Source: CAIKZZ01 sp035604595 (GTDB lineage Bacteria > Pseudomonadota > Gammaproteobacteria > Steroidobacterales > Steroidobacteraceae). Taken from it: a stretch of 42,353 nt of DNA. The notes beneath the pieces are model-generated. The model was not told the origin of the DNA and ran no database searches. It was given only the letters and a program-made list of their open reading frames with translations. Shown here piece after piece: positions 7,903-15,269 of this stretch; the first letter of the stretch is position 1; every line of letters begins with the position of its first letter. The position numbers were made by a program, and so were the translations under genes. The stretch is taken from contig DATNIE010000035.1 in NCBI GenBank assembly GCA_035604595.1, positions 1-42,353 on the forward strand. The letters are read 5' to 3'.

Positions 7903-9138
7903 TCAGGCGGCGCCGAGCCAGATCGTCGCGGCTTTGACCATCCGCGGGTCGGCCTTGGCGGCGGTGAAGGCCTTGGTTGCCTCGTCCTTCTTGCCGAGCT
8001 TGGTGTAGGCGATGCCGAGCATCATGTTGGCATCGTCGACGCGCTTGACCTTCGTCACGCGCTCGGGCGAGAGGCCGCGCTCGATCGACTCGACGGCCTT
8101 CTGGTACTCGCCGAGACCGAGGTAAGCGAGCCCGACCTTGACGTCGACCTCGCCGCTCTTGCCGGCCTGCGCTTCCTTGTCGAGTTGGGCGATCTGCCGG
8201 CGGTCTTCGGCCGCCTGCTGTTTTGCCTGCGCGAGCATCCGGCCGTTGTGGTCGGTCGGCGCAATGATCTTAACCGCGCCCTTCTCGAGGCCCTTGTTGA
8301 GGACCGTCAGGGCCTCGGCGGGCGAGCCATCGGTCAGCGCCATCTCCGCGTACTCGACGAACTCCGATTCGCGGGTCATGAAGTCCCGGTCATAGGTGAA
8401 CCGGTACAGGTTCAGCATCGCGCGCTCGTCGAGCTTTTGCTCCTGGTAGATCAGCATCAGGTCGTACAGGTACTCGCGCTTCAGGAACCGCGCCACCAGC
8501 TGCTCCATCACGGCGAGCCGCTTCGGCTTGTCCTGCAGCTGGTAGTAGCAGAAGTTCTGCTGCTTGAGCTCGTTCTCGCTCGCCTCGCGGCCCTCGAGGG
8601 AGTGCTCCAGGGCCTCGACGCCGTTCTTGCAGTCCTTCTGGATCAGGTAGAGGTTGGCGAGCATGGAGTAGGCCTCCGAGCCGCCGCCCGTCTGCGCCCA
8701 CAAGGTACCGTATTGCACGGCCTTGTCATAGTTCCGCTGCTGGGCGTAGATCTGCGTCAGCGGCTTGTAGCTCTTGGCCTTCTCGTCCGCGGAAATCGTC
8801 TCGAGCTGGTTCAGCTGCTCGAGCGTGTCGGCATAGGTCACATAGTCCTGCTTCTTGCCGGACGCGAACTGGATCATGCGCAGCGACATCTCCTTGTCGT
8901 AGGGCTTGGTCGCGATGGCGAGCGCTTCCCTGGCGAGCGCGAGGCCCGTGTCGTAGTCGTTCTTCTGCAGCGCGTCCTGCGCGGGCTTGAGCTTCTTGGC
9001 GACGTCCGGGCTGACCGTCTGTTTCTTGTCCTCGGCGAGCGCCGGCGGGGGCAGGAGCGAGGCACTCGCCGCCACCAGCCACAGTCCGACCGCCACCGCG
9101 CGCGATGCCACCGCAATACGTGACTGCCAGTTAGCCAT
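7903..9138 (-). CDS. Exported TPR-repeat protein, TonB-cluster paralogue 1
   Basis: A 411-residue secreted protein with an N-terminal signal peptide (basic start, hydrophobic core to about residue 30, cleavage near PALAED). The rest is helical with tetratricopeptide-like repeats, including a final pair with LAYLGLGEYQKAVESIERGL and MLGIAYTKLGKKDEATKAF. It is a clear paralogue of the next gene: both share the terminal KAFTAAKADPRM...AATIW segment and two conserved cysteines (QKDC and CYY, about 27 residues apart). The genes are separated by 24 bases. A GAGG box sits five bases before the ATG. Periplasmic TPR proteins accompany some TonB systems (for example TtpC-like components), so a role as an adaptor of this ExbB/ExbD/TonB machine is plausible but unproven. 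Confidence 0.88.
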   Translation of the reverse strand: MANWQSRIAVASRAVAVGLWLVAASASLLPPPALAEDKKQTVSPDVAKKLKPAQDALQKNDYDTGLALAREALAIATKPYDKEMSLRMIQFASGKKQDYVTYADTLEQLNQLETISADEKAKSYKPLTQIYAQQRNYDKAVQYGTLWAQTGGGSEAYSMLANLYLIQKDCKNGVEALEHSLEGREASENELKQQNFCYYQLQDKPKRLAVMEQLVARFLKREYLYDLMLIYQEQKLDERAMLNLYRFTYDRDFMTRESEFVEYAEMALTDGSPAEALTVLNKGLEKGAVKIIAPTDHNGRMLAQAKQQAAEDRRQIAQLDKEAQAGKSGEVDVKVGLAYLGLGEYQKAVESIERGLSPERVTKVKRVDDANMMLGIAYTKLGKKDEATKAFTAAKADPRMVKAATIWLGAA

Positions 9139-9162
9139 ACTTACCTCGAAGGTCGAGAGTCG

Positions 9163-10416
9163 TCAGGTCCCGTTCATCCAGATCGTCGCGGCGGCGGCCA
9201 TGCGCGGATCGGCCTTGGCGGCGGTGAACGCCTTGTCGGCGTCCGCTTTCTTCTTGAGCTTCACGAGCGCGATCCCGAGAACCATGTTGGCCTCGTCGGG
9301 ACGCTTGACGCGCGCGACGCGGTCGGGCTGCAGGCCGCGCTGGATCGCCTCCACGGCCTTGTCGAACTGGCCCATGCTGAAGTACCGGTAGCCGAGTTTG
9401 ACGTCCGACTCGCCGTTCCTGCCGGCGCGGGACTCGGCGTCGAGCTGCCCGACGGTCTTGCTGTCCTCCACCGCCCGGGCCTTGGCCTGGTCCAGCAGGC
9501 GCGTGTTCTTCTCGGACCCCTTGCCCGTCGTCTTGACGAGCTTCTTCGCGATCCCCTTCTCGAGGACCCGTTGCGCCTCGGCGGTCGTGCCGACGTCGAG
9601 CGCAAGGTCGGCGAGCTTGACGTAGTCGGCCTCCGAATCGAGGTAGTCGCGGTCATAACCGAAGCGCAGCAGCGCGAGGAGCCCTAAGTCCTCGACCTTC
9701 TTGTCGGTCTGGTAGATCACCAGCAGCTGGTTGTAGTAGTCCCGCTTCGGGAAGCGCCGCAACAGCTCGGTGTTGACCGCGATGCGCTTCTCCGTGTCGT
9801 GCGCCTTGTAGTAGCAGTTGCTCTGCATCAGCAGCTGCCGCTCCTCCGGGGCCTTGTTGCCGGCGAGCGCCTTGTCGAGTGCCGGCATCAGGTTCGCGCA
9901 GTCCTTCTGCGCCGAATACAGCTGGGCGAGCAGGTCCCAGTCCGCGGGCGTGCCGCCGGTCACCTTCATGTAGTCCTTGGTGATCGCGATCGCCTTGTCG
10001 ATCCGGTTGGCGCGCGGGTAGAGCGTCGCCAGCGTCTTCTGCACGCTGAGGCGGGTCGCCGCGGGCACGCCCTCGAGGGCGATCAGCTGCTCGCCGGCCT
10101 CGATGGCCTCGCCGTAGAACTGCGCGGTGGCCGCGGCGCCGAACACGATCATCAGGCACGACTGCTTCTCGAACGGGGTCTTGGCGGCGGCCAGCGCCTC
10201 CTTGCCGAGCCGGACCGCGGTCGAGTAATCCTTCTTCTGGTACGCCGCGCGCGCCGGGTCGTACTTGTCGAATACGGCCTTCGAGACCTGCTGCTGGGCC
10301 TGCGCGTGCGCCGCGGGCGCCAGCGCAAGGCCGCCAACGGCGATCAGAGCCAGCAGCCCGGCACCCAGCAGCAGGCCGCGCACAGCCGGCCGCGTGATCT
10401 CAACGAACGTGCTCAT
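9163..10416 (-). CDS. Exported TPR-repeat protein, TonB-cluster paralogue 2
   Basis: A 417-residue secreted helical protein. I set the start at the ATG at 10416 (MSTFVEITRPAVRG) because a GAGG box lies seven bases before it and a good signal peptide follows (hydrophobic core to about residue 37, cleavage near AHAQAQ). The longer upstream frame runs through a terminator and exbD and is a shadow. TPR-like helix pairs are clearest at the C-terminus, YRYFSMGQFDKAVEAIQRGL and MVLGIALVKLKKKADADKAF. Conserved cysteines lie in QKDC and SNCYY, matching the paralogue downstream. The tandem arrangement indicates local duplication. Likely periplasmic partner of the TonB system (inference). Confidence 0.88.
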   Translation of the reverse strand: MSTFVEITRPAVRGLLLGAGLLALIAVGGLALAPAAHAQAQQQVSKAVFDKYDPARAAYQKKDYSTAVRLGKEALAAAKTPFEKQSCLMIVFGAAATAQFYGEAIEAGEQLIALEGVPAATRLSVQKTLATLYPRANRIDKAIAITKDYMKVTGGTPADWDLLAQLYSAQKDCANLMPALDKALAGNKAPEERQLLMQSNCYYKAHDTEKRIAVNTELLRRFPKRDYYNQLLVIYQTDKKVEDLGLLALLRFGYDRDYLDSEADYVKLADLALDVGTTAEAQRVLEKGIAKKLVKTTGKGSEKNTRLLDQAKARAVEDSKTVGQLDAESRAGRNGESDVKLGYRYFSMGQFDKAVEAIQRGLQPDRVARVKRPDEANMVLGIALVKLKKKADADKAFTAAKADPRMAAAATIWMNGT

Positions 10417-10485
10417 CGTGTACCTCGATCGCTCCGTCCGATTGACGTCGACCCGTCGCCGGGAGTTCCCGCCGCCGGGTAGAGC

Positions 10486-10517
10486 AAAAAAAATGGGCCG
10501 ACCGGCGTCAGCCCATT
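10486..10517 (-). terminator. Intrinsic terminator between exbD and the TPR genes
   Basis: On the minus strand a perfect 7-bp stem AATGGGC/GCCCATT with a 12-base loop is followed by a run of T (eight A residues on the plus strand, 10486-10493). This is a textbook Rho-independent terminator. It lies after the second exbD stop and before the TPR gene, so the TPR pair should be expressed either by partial read-through or from its own promoter in the roughly 70 bases that follow. Confidence 0.85.
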
Positions 10518-10562
10518 GCCTTGTAGCATTCGTTCGACCCGCGCAGCGCGTCTGCCGCGGCC

Positions 10563-10982
10563 TCAGAGCCCACCGCTCGCGTCGGCCACGAACCCGATCT
10601 TCTTCAGGCCACCGCGCTGCACCGCGAACAGCACCGACGCCGCGTAGTCGTACTTGGCGCGGCGGTCCACCGAAATGTGCACCTCGGGCTGGGGGTTCTG
10701 CTGGGCGGCGTTGGCGATGTAGGACCTCAGGTCGATCGGCGTGACCGCGCCACCGTTCCACAGCACCTGGCCGTCGTACTGCACGTCGATGTTGATCGGG
10801 GGCGCGGGATTCTCCGGCGGCGGTGCGTTGGTGGCGCGCGGCAGGTCGATCTTCACGGCGTGCGTCATCACCGGCAGCGTGATGATGAAGATGATCAGCA
10901 GCACGAGCATGACGTCAATGAGCGGCACCACGTTGATGTACGTGTTGTACTCGGTGTCGTCCCCACCCACTGACATTGCCAT
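10563..10982 (-). CDS. exbD: ExbD/TolR family biopolymer transport protein (copy 2)
   Basis: A 139-residue ExbD-type protein with a short cytoplasmic N-terminus, a single transmembrane helix (about residues 20-40, VPLIDVMLVLLIIFIITLPV) and a periplasmic domain ending in LFAVQRGGLKKIGFVAD. D23 inside the helix is the conserved protonatable aspartate of the proton-driven stator. ExbD works with ExbB to couple the proton motive force to TonB. It is a paralogue of the adjacent copy 1, with 28 bases between them and a GGAG box before the ATG. The last gene before the terminator in this transcript. Confidence 0.93.
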   Translation of the reverse strand: MAMSVGGDDTEYNTYINVVPLIDVMLVLLIIFIITLPVMTHAVKIDLPRATNAPPPENPAPPINIDVQYDGQVLWNGGAVTPIDLRSYIANAAQQNPQPEVHISVDRRAKYDYAASVLFAVQRGGLKKIGFVADASGGL

Positions 10983-11010
10983 CGTGTCTGCTCCGAAACG
11001 GTTCCGTTGA

Positions 11011-11430
11011 TCAGTCCGCGTGCGGCGGCTCGGCGATGAACGCCACCTTCAGCAGGCTCGAGCGCTGCAGCACCGTCAGCACGTCGCCCACGTACTGGTA
11101 TCTGACGCGCTTGTCGGCGCGGATGTGGACCTCCGGCTGCGGGTCCTTGACGGCCTCGACGATCGCGAACTTCTGCAGGTCCTCCAGCCGGATCGCGTTG
11201 TCGTTCCAGTAGACCTGGCCCGAGAAATCCACCGACAGGTTGATGTTCTCGGGCTTGGTCTCCGTCGGCTCGTTGAAGTTGGTCGGCAGATTGACCCGCA
11301 CCGCCTTCGTGATCACCGGCACCGTGATGATGAAGATGATCAAGAGCACGAGCATGATGTCAACGAGCGGGACGACGTTGATGTCGGCGTTGTATGCGCC
11401 TTCGCTGGGCTGGATGACGTTGCCTGCCAT
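11011..11430 (-). CDS. exbD: ExbD/TolR family biopolymer transport protein (copy 1)
   Basis: A 139-residue ExbD-type stator protein. The transmembrane helix (about residues 20-41, VVPLVDIMLVLLIIFIITVP) carries the conserved D24, and the periplasmic domain contains DPQPEVHIRADKRVRYQYVG. It is the same length as copy 2, with the DPQPEVHI/NPQPEVHI segment shared, but the sequences have clearly diverged, so the two copies may form mixed dimers or serve different conditions. A GGGAG box precedes the ATG. The gene follows exbB by 28 bases in the same transcript. Confidence 0.93.
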   Translation of the reverse strand: MAGNVIQPSEGAYNADINVVPLVDIMLVLLIIFIITVPVITKAVRVNLPTNFNEPTETKPENINLSVDFSGQVYWNDNAIRLEDLQKFAIVEAVKDPQPEVHIRADKRVRYQYVGDVLTVLQRSSLLKVAFIAEPPHAD

Positions 11431-11458
11431 CAGTCGTGCTCCCGCTCGCTCGAGTCGC

Positions 11459-12208
11459 TTACTTGCGGACCGCCGCCGCCGGGGCGGCGCCAGCCGCGGG
11501 CTTCGCCGTCATCGACACGCGCGCGCCAGACAGCAGCGCCTGGTGCAGGTCGTGCGCGAAGTAATTGACCCGTTCAATGATGAATTTGTTGCGGCGCGTC
11601 AGCCAGTTGAAGCCGAGCACCGCCGGCACCGCGACCGCCAAGCCCATCGCCGTCATGATCAGCGCCTCGCCGACCGGGCCCGCGACCTTGTCGATCGACG
11701 CCTGGCCGGAAATTCCGATCGCGATCAGCGCATGGTAGATGCCCCACACCGTGCCGAACAGGCCGACGAACGGGGCGGTGGAACCGACCGAGGCCAGCAC
11801 CGACATGCCGCTGCCGAGGTCGCTCTGAATCGTATCGACGCGGCGCTGCAGGTGGCTCGAGATCCAGTCGTGCAGGTCGATGTTCTCGGTCAGCCGGCCC
11901 TTATTGCGCTCGTGATGCTCGACCGACTGCAGGCCGTCGGAGGCGAGGCCGCGGAACGCGTTGTCATCGCCACCCTTCAACCGCGACAGGCCATCCTGCA
12001 GCGTCGAGGCGGCCCAGAAGTCCTTCTCGGCCGTCTTCGCATACTTCCTGAGCACGCGCTGGTCGAGCGACTTGGTGATGATCACGTACCACGAGTAGAG
12101 CGACATGAACGCAAGGATCACGAACACGCTCTTGCCCACGTAGTCGCTGGTCGTCCAGAGCGCGGCGATGCCGTAGGGGTTGTCAATCGAGGCAGTTCCG
12201 TCAGCCAT
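11459..12208 (-). CDS. exbB: ExbB/TolQ/MotA family proton channel protein
   Basis: A 249-residue inner-membrane protein with three predicted transmembrane helices: about residues 25-45, then 140-165 (containing GSTAPFVGLFGTVWGIYHAL) and 180-202 (EALIMTAMGLAVAVPAVLGFNW). The APFVGLFGTVWGI motif and the AL.TTA.GL.VAIPA-like segment are family hallmarks; T-rich residues in helices 2 and 3 line the proton path. It forms the pentameric stator core around ExbD and drives TonB. The C-terminal tail is rich in alanine and proline. Start ATG at 12208 with a GAGGG box upstream. Its neighbours tonB and two exbD genes make the system assignment firm. Confidence 0.95.
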   Translation of the reverse strand: MADGTASIDNPYGIAALWTTSDYVGKSVFVILAFMSLYSWYVIITKSLDQRVLRKYAKTAEKDFWAASTLQDGLSRLKGGDDNAFRGLASDGLQSVEHHERNKGRLTENIDLHDWISSHLQRRVDTIQSDLGSGMSVLASVGSTAPFVGLFGTVWGIYHALIAIGISGQASIDKVAGPVGEALIMTAMGLAVAVPAVLGFNWLTRRNKFIIERVNYFAHDLHQALLSGARVSMTAKPAAGAAPAAAVRK

Positions 12209-12277
12209 GGTCAGAGCCCTCTGCGTAATGGATTCGAGTCAAACAAAGTTACTTGAAGTCATTGACTTAAGGACAAA

Positions 12278-12898
12278 TCATGAAGTCAGACGCCAAGTCC
12301 ACTTCATGCGCTGCCAGGACCCGACCGCGTCGTTGCCGACCTTCTGCGGTTCGAACTTGCCCTGCGCCTTCACGCACTTCTCGGCAGCCTCGTCGAGCCG
12401 CTGGATGCCGCTCGTTGATTCAACCTTGGTTTCGGTCACCCGCCCGCTCGGTGCGACATACACGAGCAGCACGACCGAGCCTTCCTCGCTCAGGCGCCGC
12501 GAGGCCGAGGGGTAATAGGAACTGCAGGCTTCGCCCAAGTTCGAGCCCTTGGCGACGCGGGCCTGGGTGATCTGCGGCGGCGGGGCCTTCGCGGCCGGGG
12601 GTGCCTCCACCGGCTTCGACACCACGATCGCGTTCACCGGCGGCGGTCCGACGACCGACGGGATGTCGAAGAGGGGCGCCTGCACGGCCGGCGGGTGGAA
12701 GTCCGGCGGCGGCGGCGGCGGCTCCTTCGGCGGCGGCTCCTCCTCGTGCTTGATCAGCTGCGCATCGAGCATCTCGCGGAGCTGCGGCACGTACTTGACC
12801 GCCGTACCAGCGATCAGCCCGATCGCGAACAGCACGTGAATGCCGATCACGACACTCATCACGATCGTGTGACGCCTAATAGATGCAGCGCTTGGCAT
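12278..12898 (-). CDS. tonB: TonB energy transducer
   Basis: A 206-residue TonB. It has an N-terminal basic patch and a transmembrane anchor (about residues 12-33), then a Glu/Pro-rich periplasmic linker (EEEPPPKEPPPPPP, residues 52-65, and further PP runs to about 107). The C-terminal domain starts near 122 and has the beta-strand pattern GSVVLLVYVAPSGRVTETKV and a final MKWTWRL strand. It transmits the proton motive force from ExbBD to outer-membrane TonB-dependent receptors for siderophores, vitamin B12 or other substrates. C125 and C175 in the C-terminal domain are unusual for TonB and could form a disulfide. It is the first gene of the minus-strand cluster. Confidence 0.93.
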   Translation of the reverse strand: MPSAASIRRHTIVMSVVIGIHVLFAIGLIAGTAVKYVPQLREMLDAQLIKHEEEPPPKEPPPPPPDFHPPAVQAPLFDIPSVVGPPPVNAIVVSKPVEAPPAAKAPPPQITQARVAKGSNLGEACSSYYPSASRRLSEEGSVVLLVYVAPSGRVTETKVESTSGIQRLDEAAEKCVKAQGKFEPQKVGNDAVGSWQRMKWTWRLTS

Positions 12899-13209
12899 GC
12901 AGCAGGGAGCCCCTATCTCCCGAACCCGTCTGATACACCGTCCGCGCGACAGTTCGTCGCTCGCCGCCGCGATGTCCGAACCAGCCGATCGAAGTCAACT
13001 TTGTCAAATATTCCGCGGACACGCGAAGCACGCATAACCACGCGCTGCTCAGTTCCCGCCGACGCGAGCCGACGATAACGCCAGACGCGCGGGTCTGCAA
13101 GCCTGAACTCGGGCCCCGGCCGGCGGGCGCGCGAATTGTCCCCAAAAGCCTGCTTGGCGGACATTGTCAAGAGCCGCGCGGGCCGGTGGTCGGCAGCGGC
13201 GGTCGCCGC
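12899..13209. other. Intergenic region upstream of tonB
   Basis: About 310 bases separate ilvD from tonB. No coding frame looks real. Minus-strand TTGACA or TTGACT boxes are visible at 13002-13007, 12993-12998 and 13065-13070, but none has a convincing -10 box at proper spacing, so the tonB promoter is likely here but not pinned. I see no clear Fur box. Confidence 0.5.
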
Positions 13210-13236
13210 GGGCACGACGACCTCAGCGTCGTGCCC
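13210..13236 (-). terminator. Hairpin overlapping the ilvD stop
   Basis: A perfect 10-bp inverted repeat (GGGCACGACG/CGTCGTGCCC) with a 7-base loop spans the ilvD TGA (13223-13225). There is no T-run on the minus strand, so it may be a Rho-assisted or mRNA 3'-end hairpin rather than an intrinsic terminator. Confidence 0.45.
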
Positions 13237-14956
13237 GAGCGCGGTGTCGCCGGAGTTTTTTCGGCGCCGTCACGGGATCCGTGATCGCGCCGGTCGAGGC
13301 GCTTGTCACTTCGCGGACATACTTCGCGAGCACGCCGCGCGTCGCATAGGGAGGCCGTGCCCGCCACGCGGCCCGCCGGCGCTTCAGCTCTGCGGCACTC
13401 ACCTCGAGCGTCAGCGTCCGCTCTTCGGCGTCGATCGTGATCCGATCCCCGCTCCGCACGAGCGCGAGCGCGCCGCCGACCGCCGCCTCCGGCGACACGT
13501 GCCCGACGACGAAGCCGTGGCTGCCTCCGGAGAACCGGCCATCGGTGATCAGCGCGACCTTGCCGCCGAGCCCCTTGCCCGAGATCGCCGCAGTCGGGCT
13601 CAGCATCTCCCGCATGCCTGGCCCCCCCTTCGGTCCCTCATAGCGAATGACGAGGACATCCCCGGCCCGGACCGTGCCGTCGAGGATGGCGGCGAGGCTC
13701 GCTTCCTCCGACTCGAACACCCGCGCCGGTCCCGAGAACCTCAGGCCTTCCTTGCCGGTGATCTTCGCCACCGCCCCTTCCGCGGCCAGATTTCCGTAGA
13801 GCACCACGAGGTGGCTCGAGGCCTTGATGGGATCGGCGAAGCCGCGGATCACGCGCTGCCCCGCCGGATAGGGCGCCGTGCCCGCGAGACTCTCGGCGAG
13901 CGTGCCGCCGGTGACGGTGAGGCACTCCCCGTGCAGCAGCCCCTCCTCCAGCAGCGCCTTCATCAGCGGCCGGATGCCGCCGATCGCGATCAGCTCGGAC
14001 ATCAGGTACTTGCCGCTGGGCTTCAGGTCCGCGAGCACCGGCGAGCGGCGCCCGATGCGCGTGAAATCATCGAGCCCGAGTCTGACGCCGGCCGCATGTG
14101 CGATCGCGAGCAGATGCAGGACAGCATTGGTCGACCCGCCAAGCGCGATCACGGTCGTGATCGCGTTCTCAAACGCGTGCCGGGTCAGGATCATCGACGG
14201 ACGAATGCCGGCCCTGACGAGCCTCACCGCCGCCTCGCCGGCACGGCGGCAGTCCTCGAGCTTGGTCGGCGAGACCGCCTCCTGTGCCGAGCTGTTCGGC
14301 AGGCTCATGCCGAGCGCCTCGATGGCCGAGGCCATGGTGTTCGCCGTGTACATGCCGCCGCAGCTGCCGGGCCCGGGGATCGCCGTGCACTCCACTTCCT
14401 TGAGGCGCGCATCCGTGACCGTGCCTTTGGCGTGGCCACCAACGGCCTCGAACACCGACACGATGTCCCGGTGCCGGGCACCCGGCCGGATCGTGCCGCC
14501 GTAGACGAACAGCGCCGGGCGGTCGAGCCGGGCCATCGCCATCAGGCAGCCCGGCATGTTCTTGTCACAGCCACCGATCGTGACCAGTGCATCGAAGCCC
14601 TGGGCCCCGGCGACGGTCTCGATCGAGTCGGCGATGACCTCGCGCGACACGAGCGAGAAACGCATGCCTGGCGAGCCCATCGAGATGCCGTCCGAGACGG
14701 TGATCGTGTTGAAGATCCGGCTCTTGCCACCGGCGAGGTCCGCCGCGGCGGCCGCGGCGACCGCGAGCCCGTCGAGGTGGACGTTGCACGGCGTGATGTT
14801 CGACCAGGTCGTCGCAATTCCGATCGACGGCTTCGTGAAGTCCTCGTCGCGGTAACCGACCGCGCGGAGCATCGCCCGGCTCGGCGTCTGCTTGATGCCG
14901 TCGACCACGAGGCGCGAGTGCTCGCGGGCATCGTACGGAGGCTTGGTGCGCGGCAT
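13223..14956 (-). CDS. ilvD: Dihydroxy-acid dehydratase
   Basis: A 577-residue IlvD of the shorter family type. It dehydrates 2,3-dihydroxy-isovalerate and 2,3-dihydroxy-3-methylvalerate to the keto acids that precede valine, leucine and isoleucine. Iron-sulfur cysteines are seen at C57 (TPCN), C130 (GGCDKNMPGC) and C199 (PGSCGGMYTANTM), the pattern of the three-cysteine [2Fe-2S] form. The C-terminal motifs GGPGMREMLSPTAAISG and ALITDGRFSGGSHGFVVGHV are intact. The end is basic (KKLRRHRARARR), an extension beyond the usual terminus. There is no clear Shine-Dalgarno before the ATG. The gene stands apart from the ilvC-leu operon and is read from the opposite strand. Confidence 0.96.
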   Translation of the reverse strand: MPRTKPPYDAREHSRLVVDGIKQTPSRAMLRAVGYRDEDFTKPSIGIATTWSNITPCNVHLDGLAVAAAAAADLAGGKSRIFNTITVSDGISMGSPGMRFSLVSREVIADSIETVAGAQGFDALVTIGGCDKNMPGCLMAMARLDRPALFVYGGTIRPGARHRDIVSVFEAVGGHAKGTVTDARLKEVECTAIPGPGSCGGMYTANTMASAIEALGMSLPNSSAQEAVSPTKLEDCRRAGEAAVRLVRAGIRPSMILTRHAFENAITTVIALGGSTNAVLHLLAIAHAAGVRLGLDDFTRIGRRSPVLADLKPSGKYLMSELIAIGGIRPLMKALLEEGLLHGECLTVTGGTLAESLAGTAPYPAGQRVIRGFADPIKASSHLVVLYGNLAAEGAVAKITGKEGLRFSGPARVFESEEASLAAILDGTVRAGDVLVIRYEGPKGGPGMREMLSPTAAISGKGLGGKVALITDGRFSGGSHGFVVGHVSPEAAVGGALALVRSGDRITIDAEERTLTLEVSAAELKRRRAAWRARPPYATRGVLAKYVREVTSASTGAITDPVTAPKKLRRHRARARR

Positions 14957-15269
14957 GGCGGCGGGTCGTGGCGCGGCGCGGTGCCGCCTCTGTATTGTGA
15001 CGGGCGCGGCCCGTCCGGGCCACCTCGCCGGCCGCTCAGGCGCCCGGGTCGACCAAGCGGCGCTCGGGAAGCGCGATGATCGTGATGCCGTTCAGCGTGC
15101 GGTGCCCGCCGACCACGAGGCGGGGGGAGTCAGCGGGTCGCCCCGGCGCTCACGGCGTCTCACTGCTCTGCGCGATCCAGTGTTTCGCAGCGGAGTCAGC
15201 GCTTCCCTGCGCTGGCATTGACCGGCACAGGACACGCCGCAGGGCGGGCTCGAGAGAGGTCATCCCTCC
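14957..15269. other. Intergenic region between pepA and ilvD
   Basis: About 310 bases hold no complete gene. A minus-strand stretch ending at a stop at 15036-15038 reads with coding-like composition (LVVGGHRTLNGITIIALPER), but no start codon or family match is visible, so it may be a gene remnant or chance. Another short frame begins ATGACC right after the pepA stop on the minus strand with GAGGAGG immediately before it, but it stops after 37 codons without recognisable features. The ilvD promoter must lie here; I could not identify it. Confidence 0.45.

Noticed and set aside
12899..13209. Fur box or strong promoter before tonB
   Set aside because: Only TTGACA-like pieces without matching -10 boxes, and no palindromic Fur-like sequence was seen.
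13136..15079. Long plus-strand frame of about 647 codons opposite ilvD
   Set aside because: Antisense to a fully conserved ilvD, rich in Arg/Gly/Ala/Asp, and no family resemblance; it arises from the GC bias at codon third positions.
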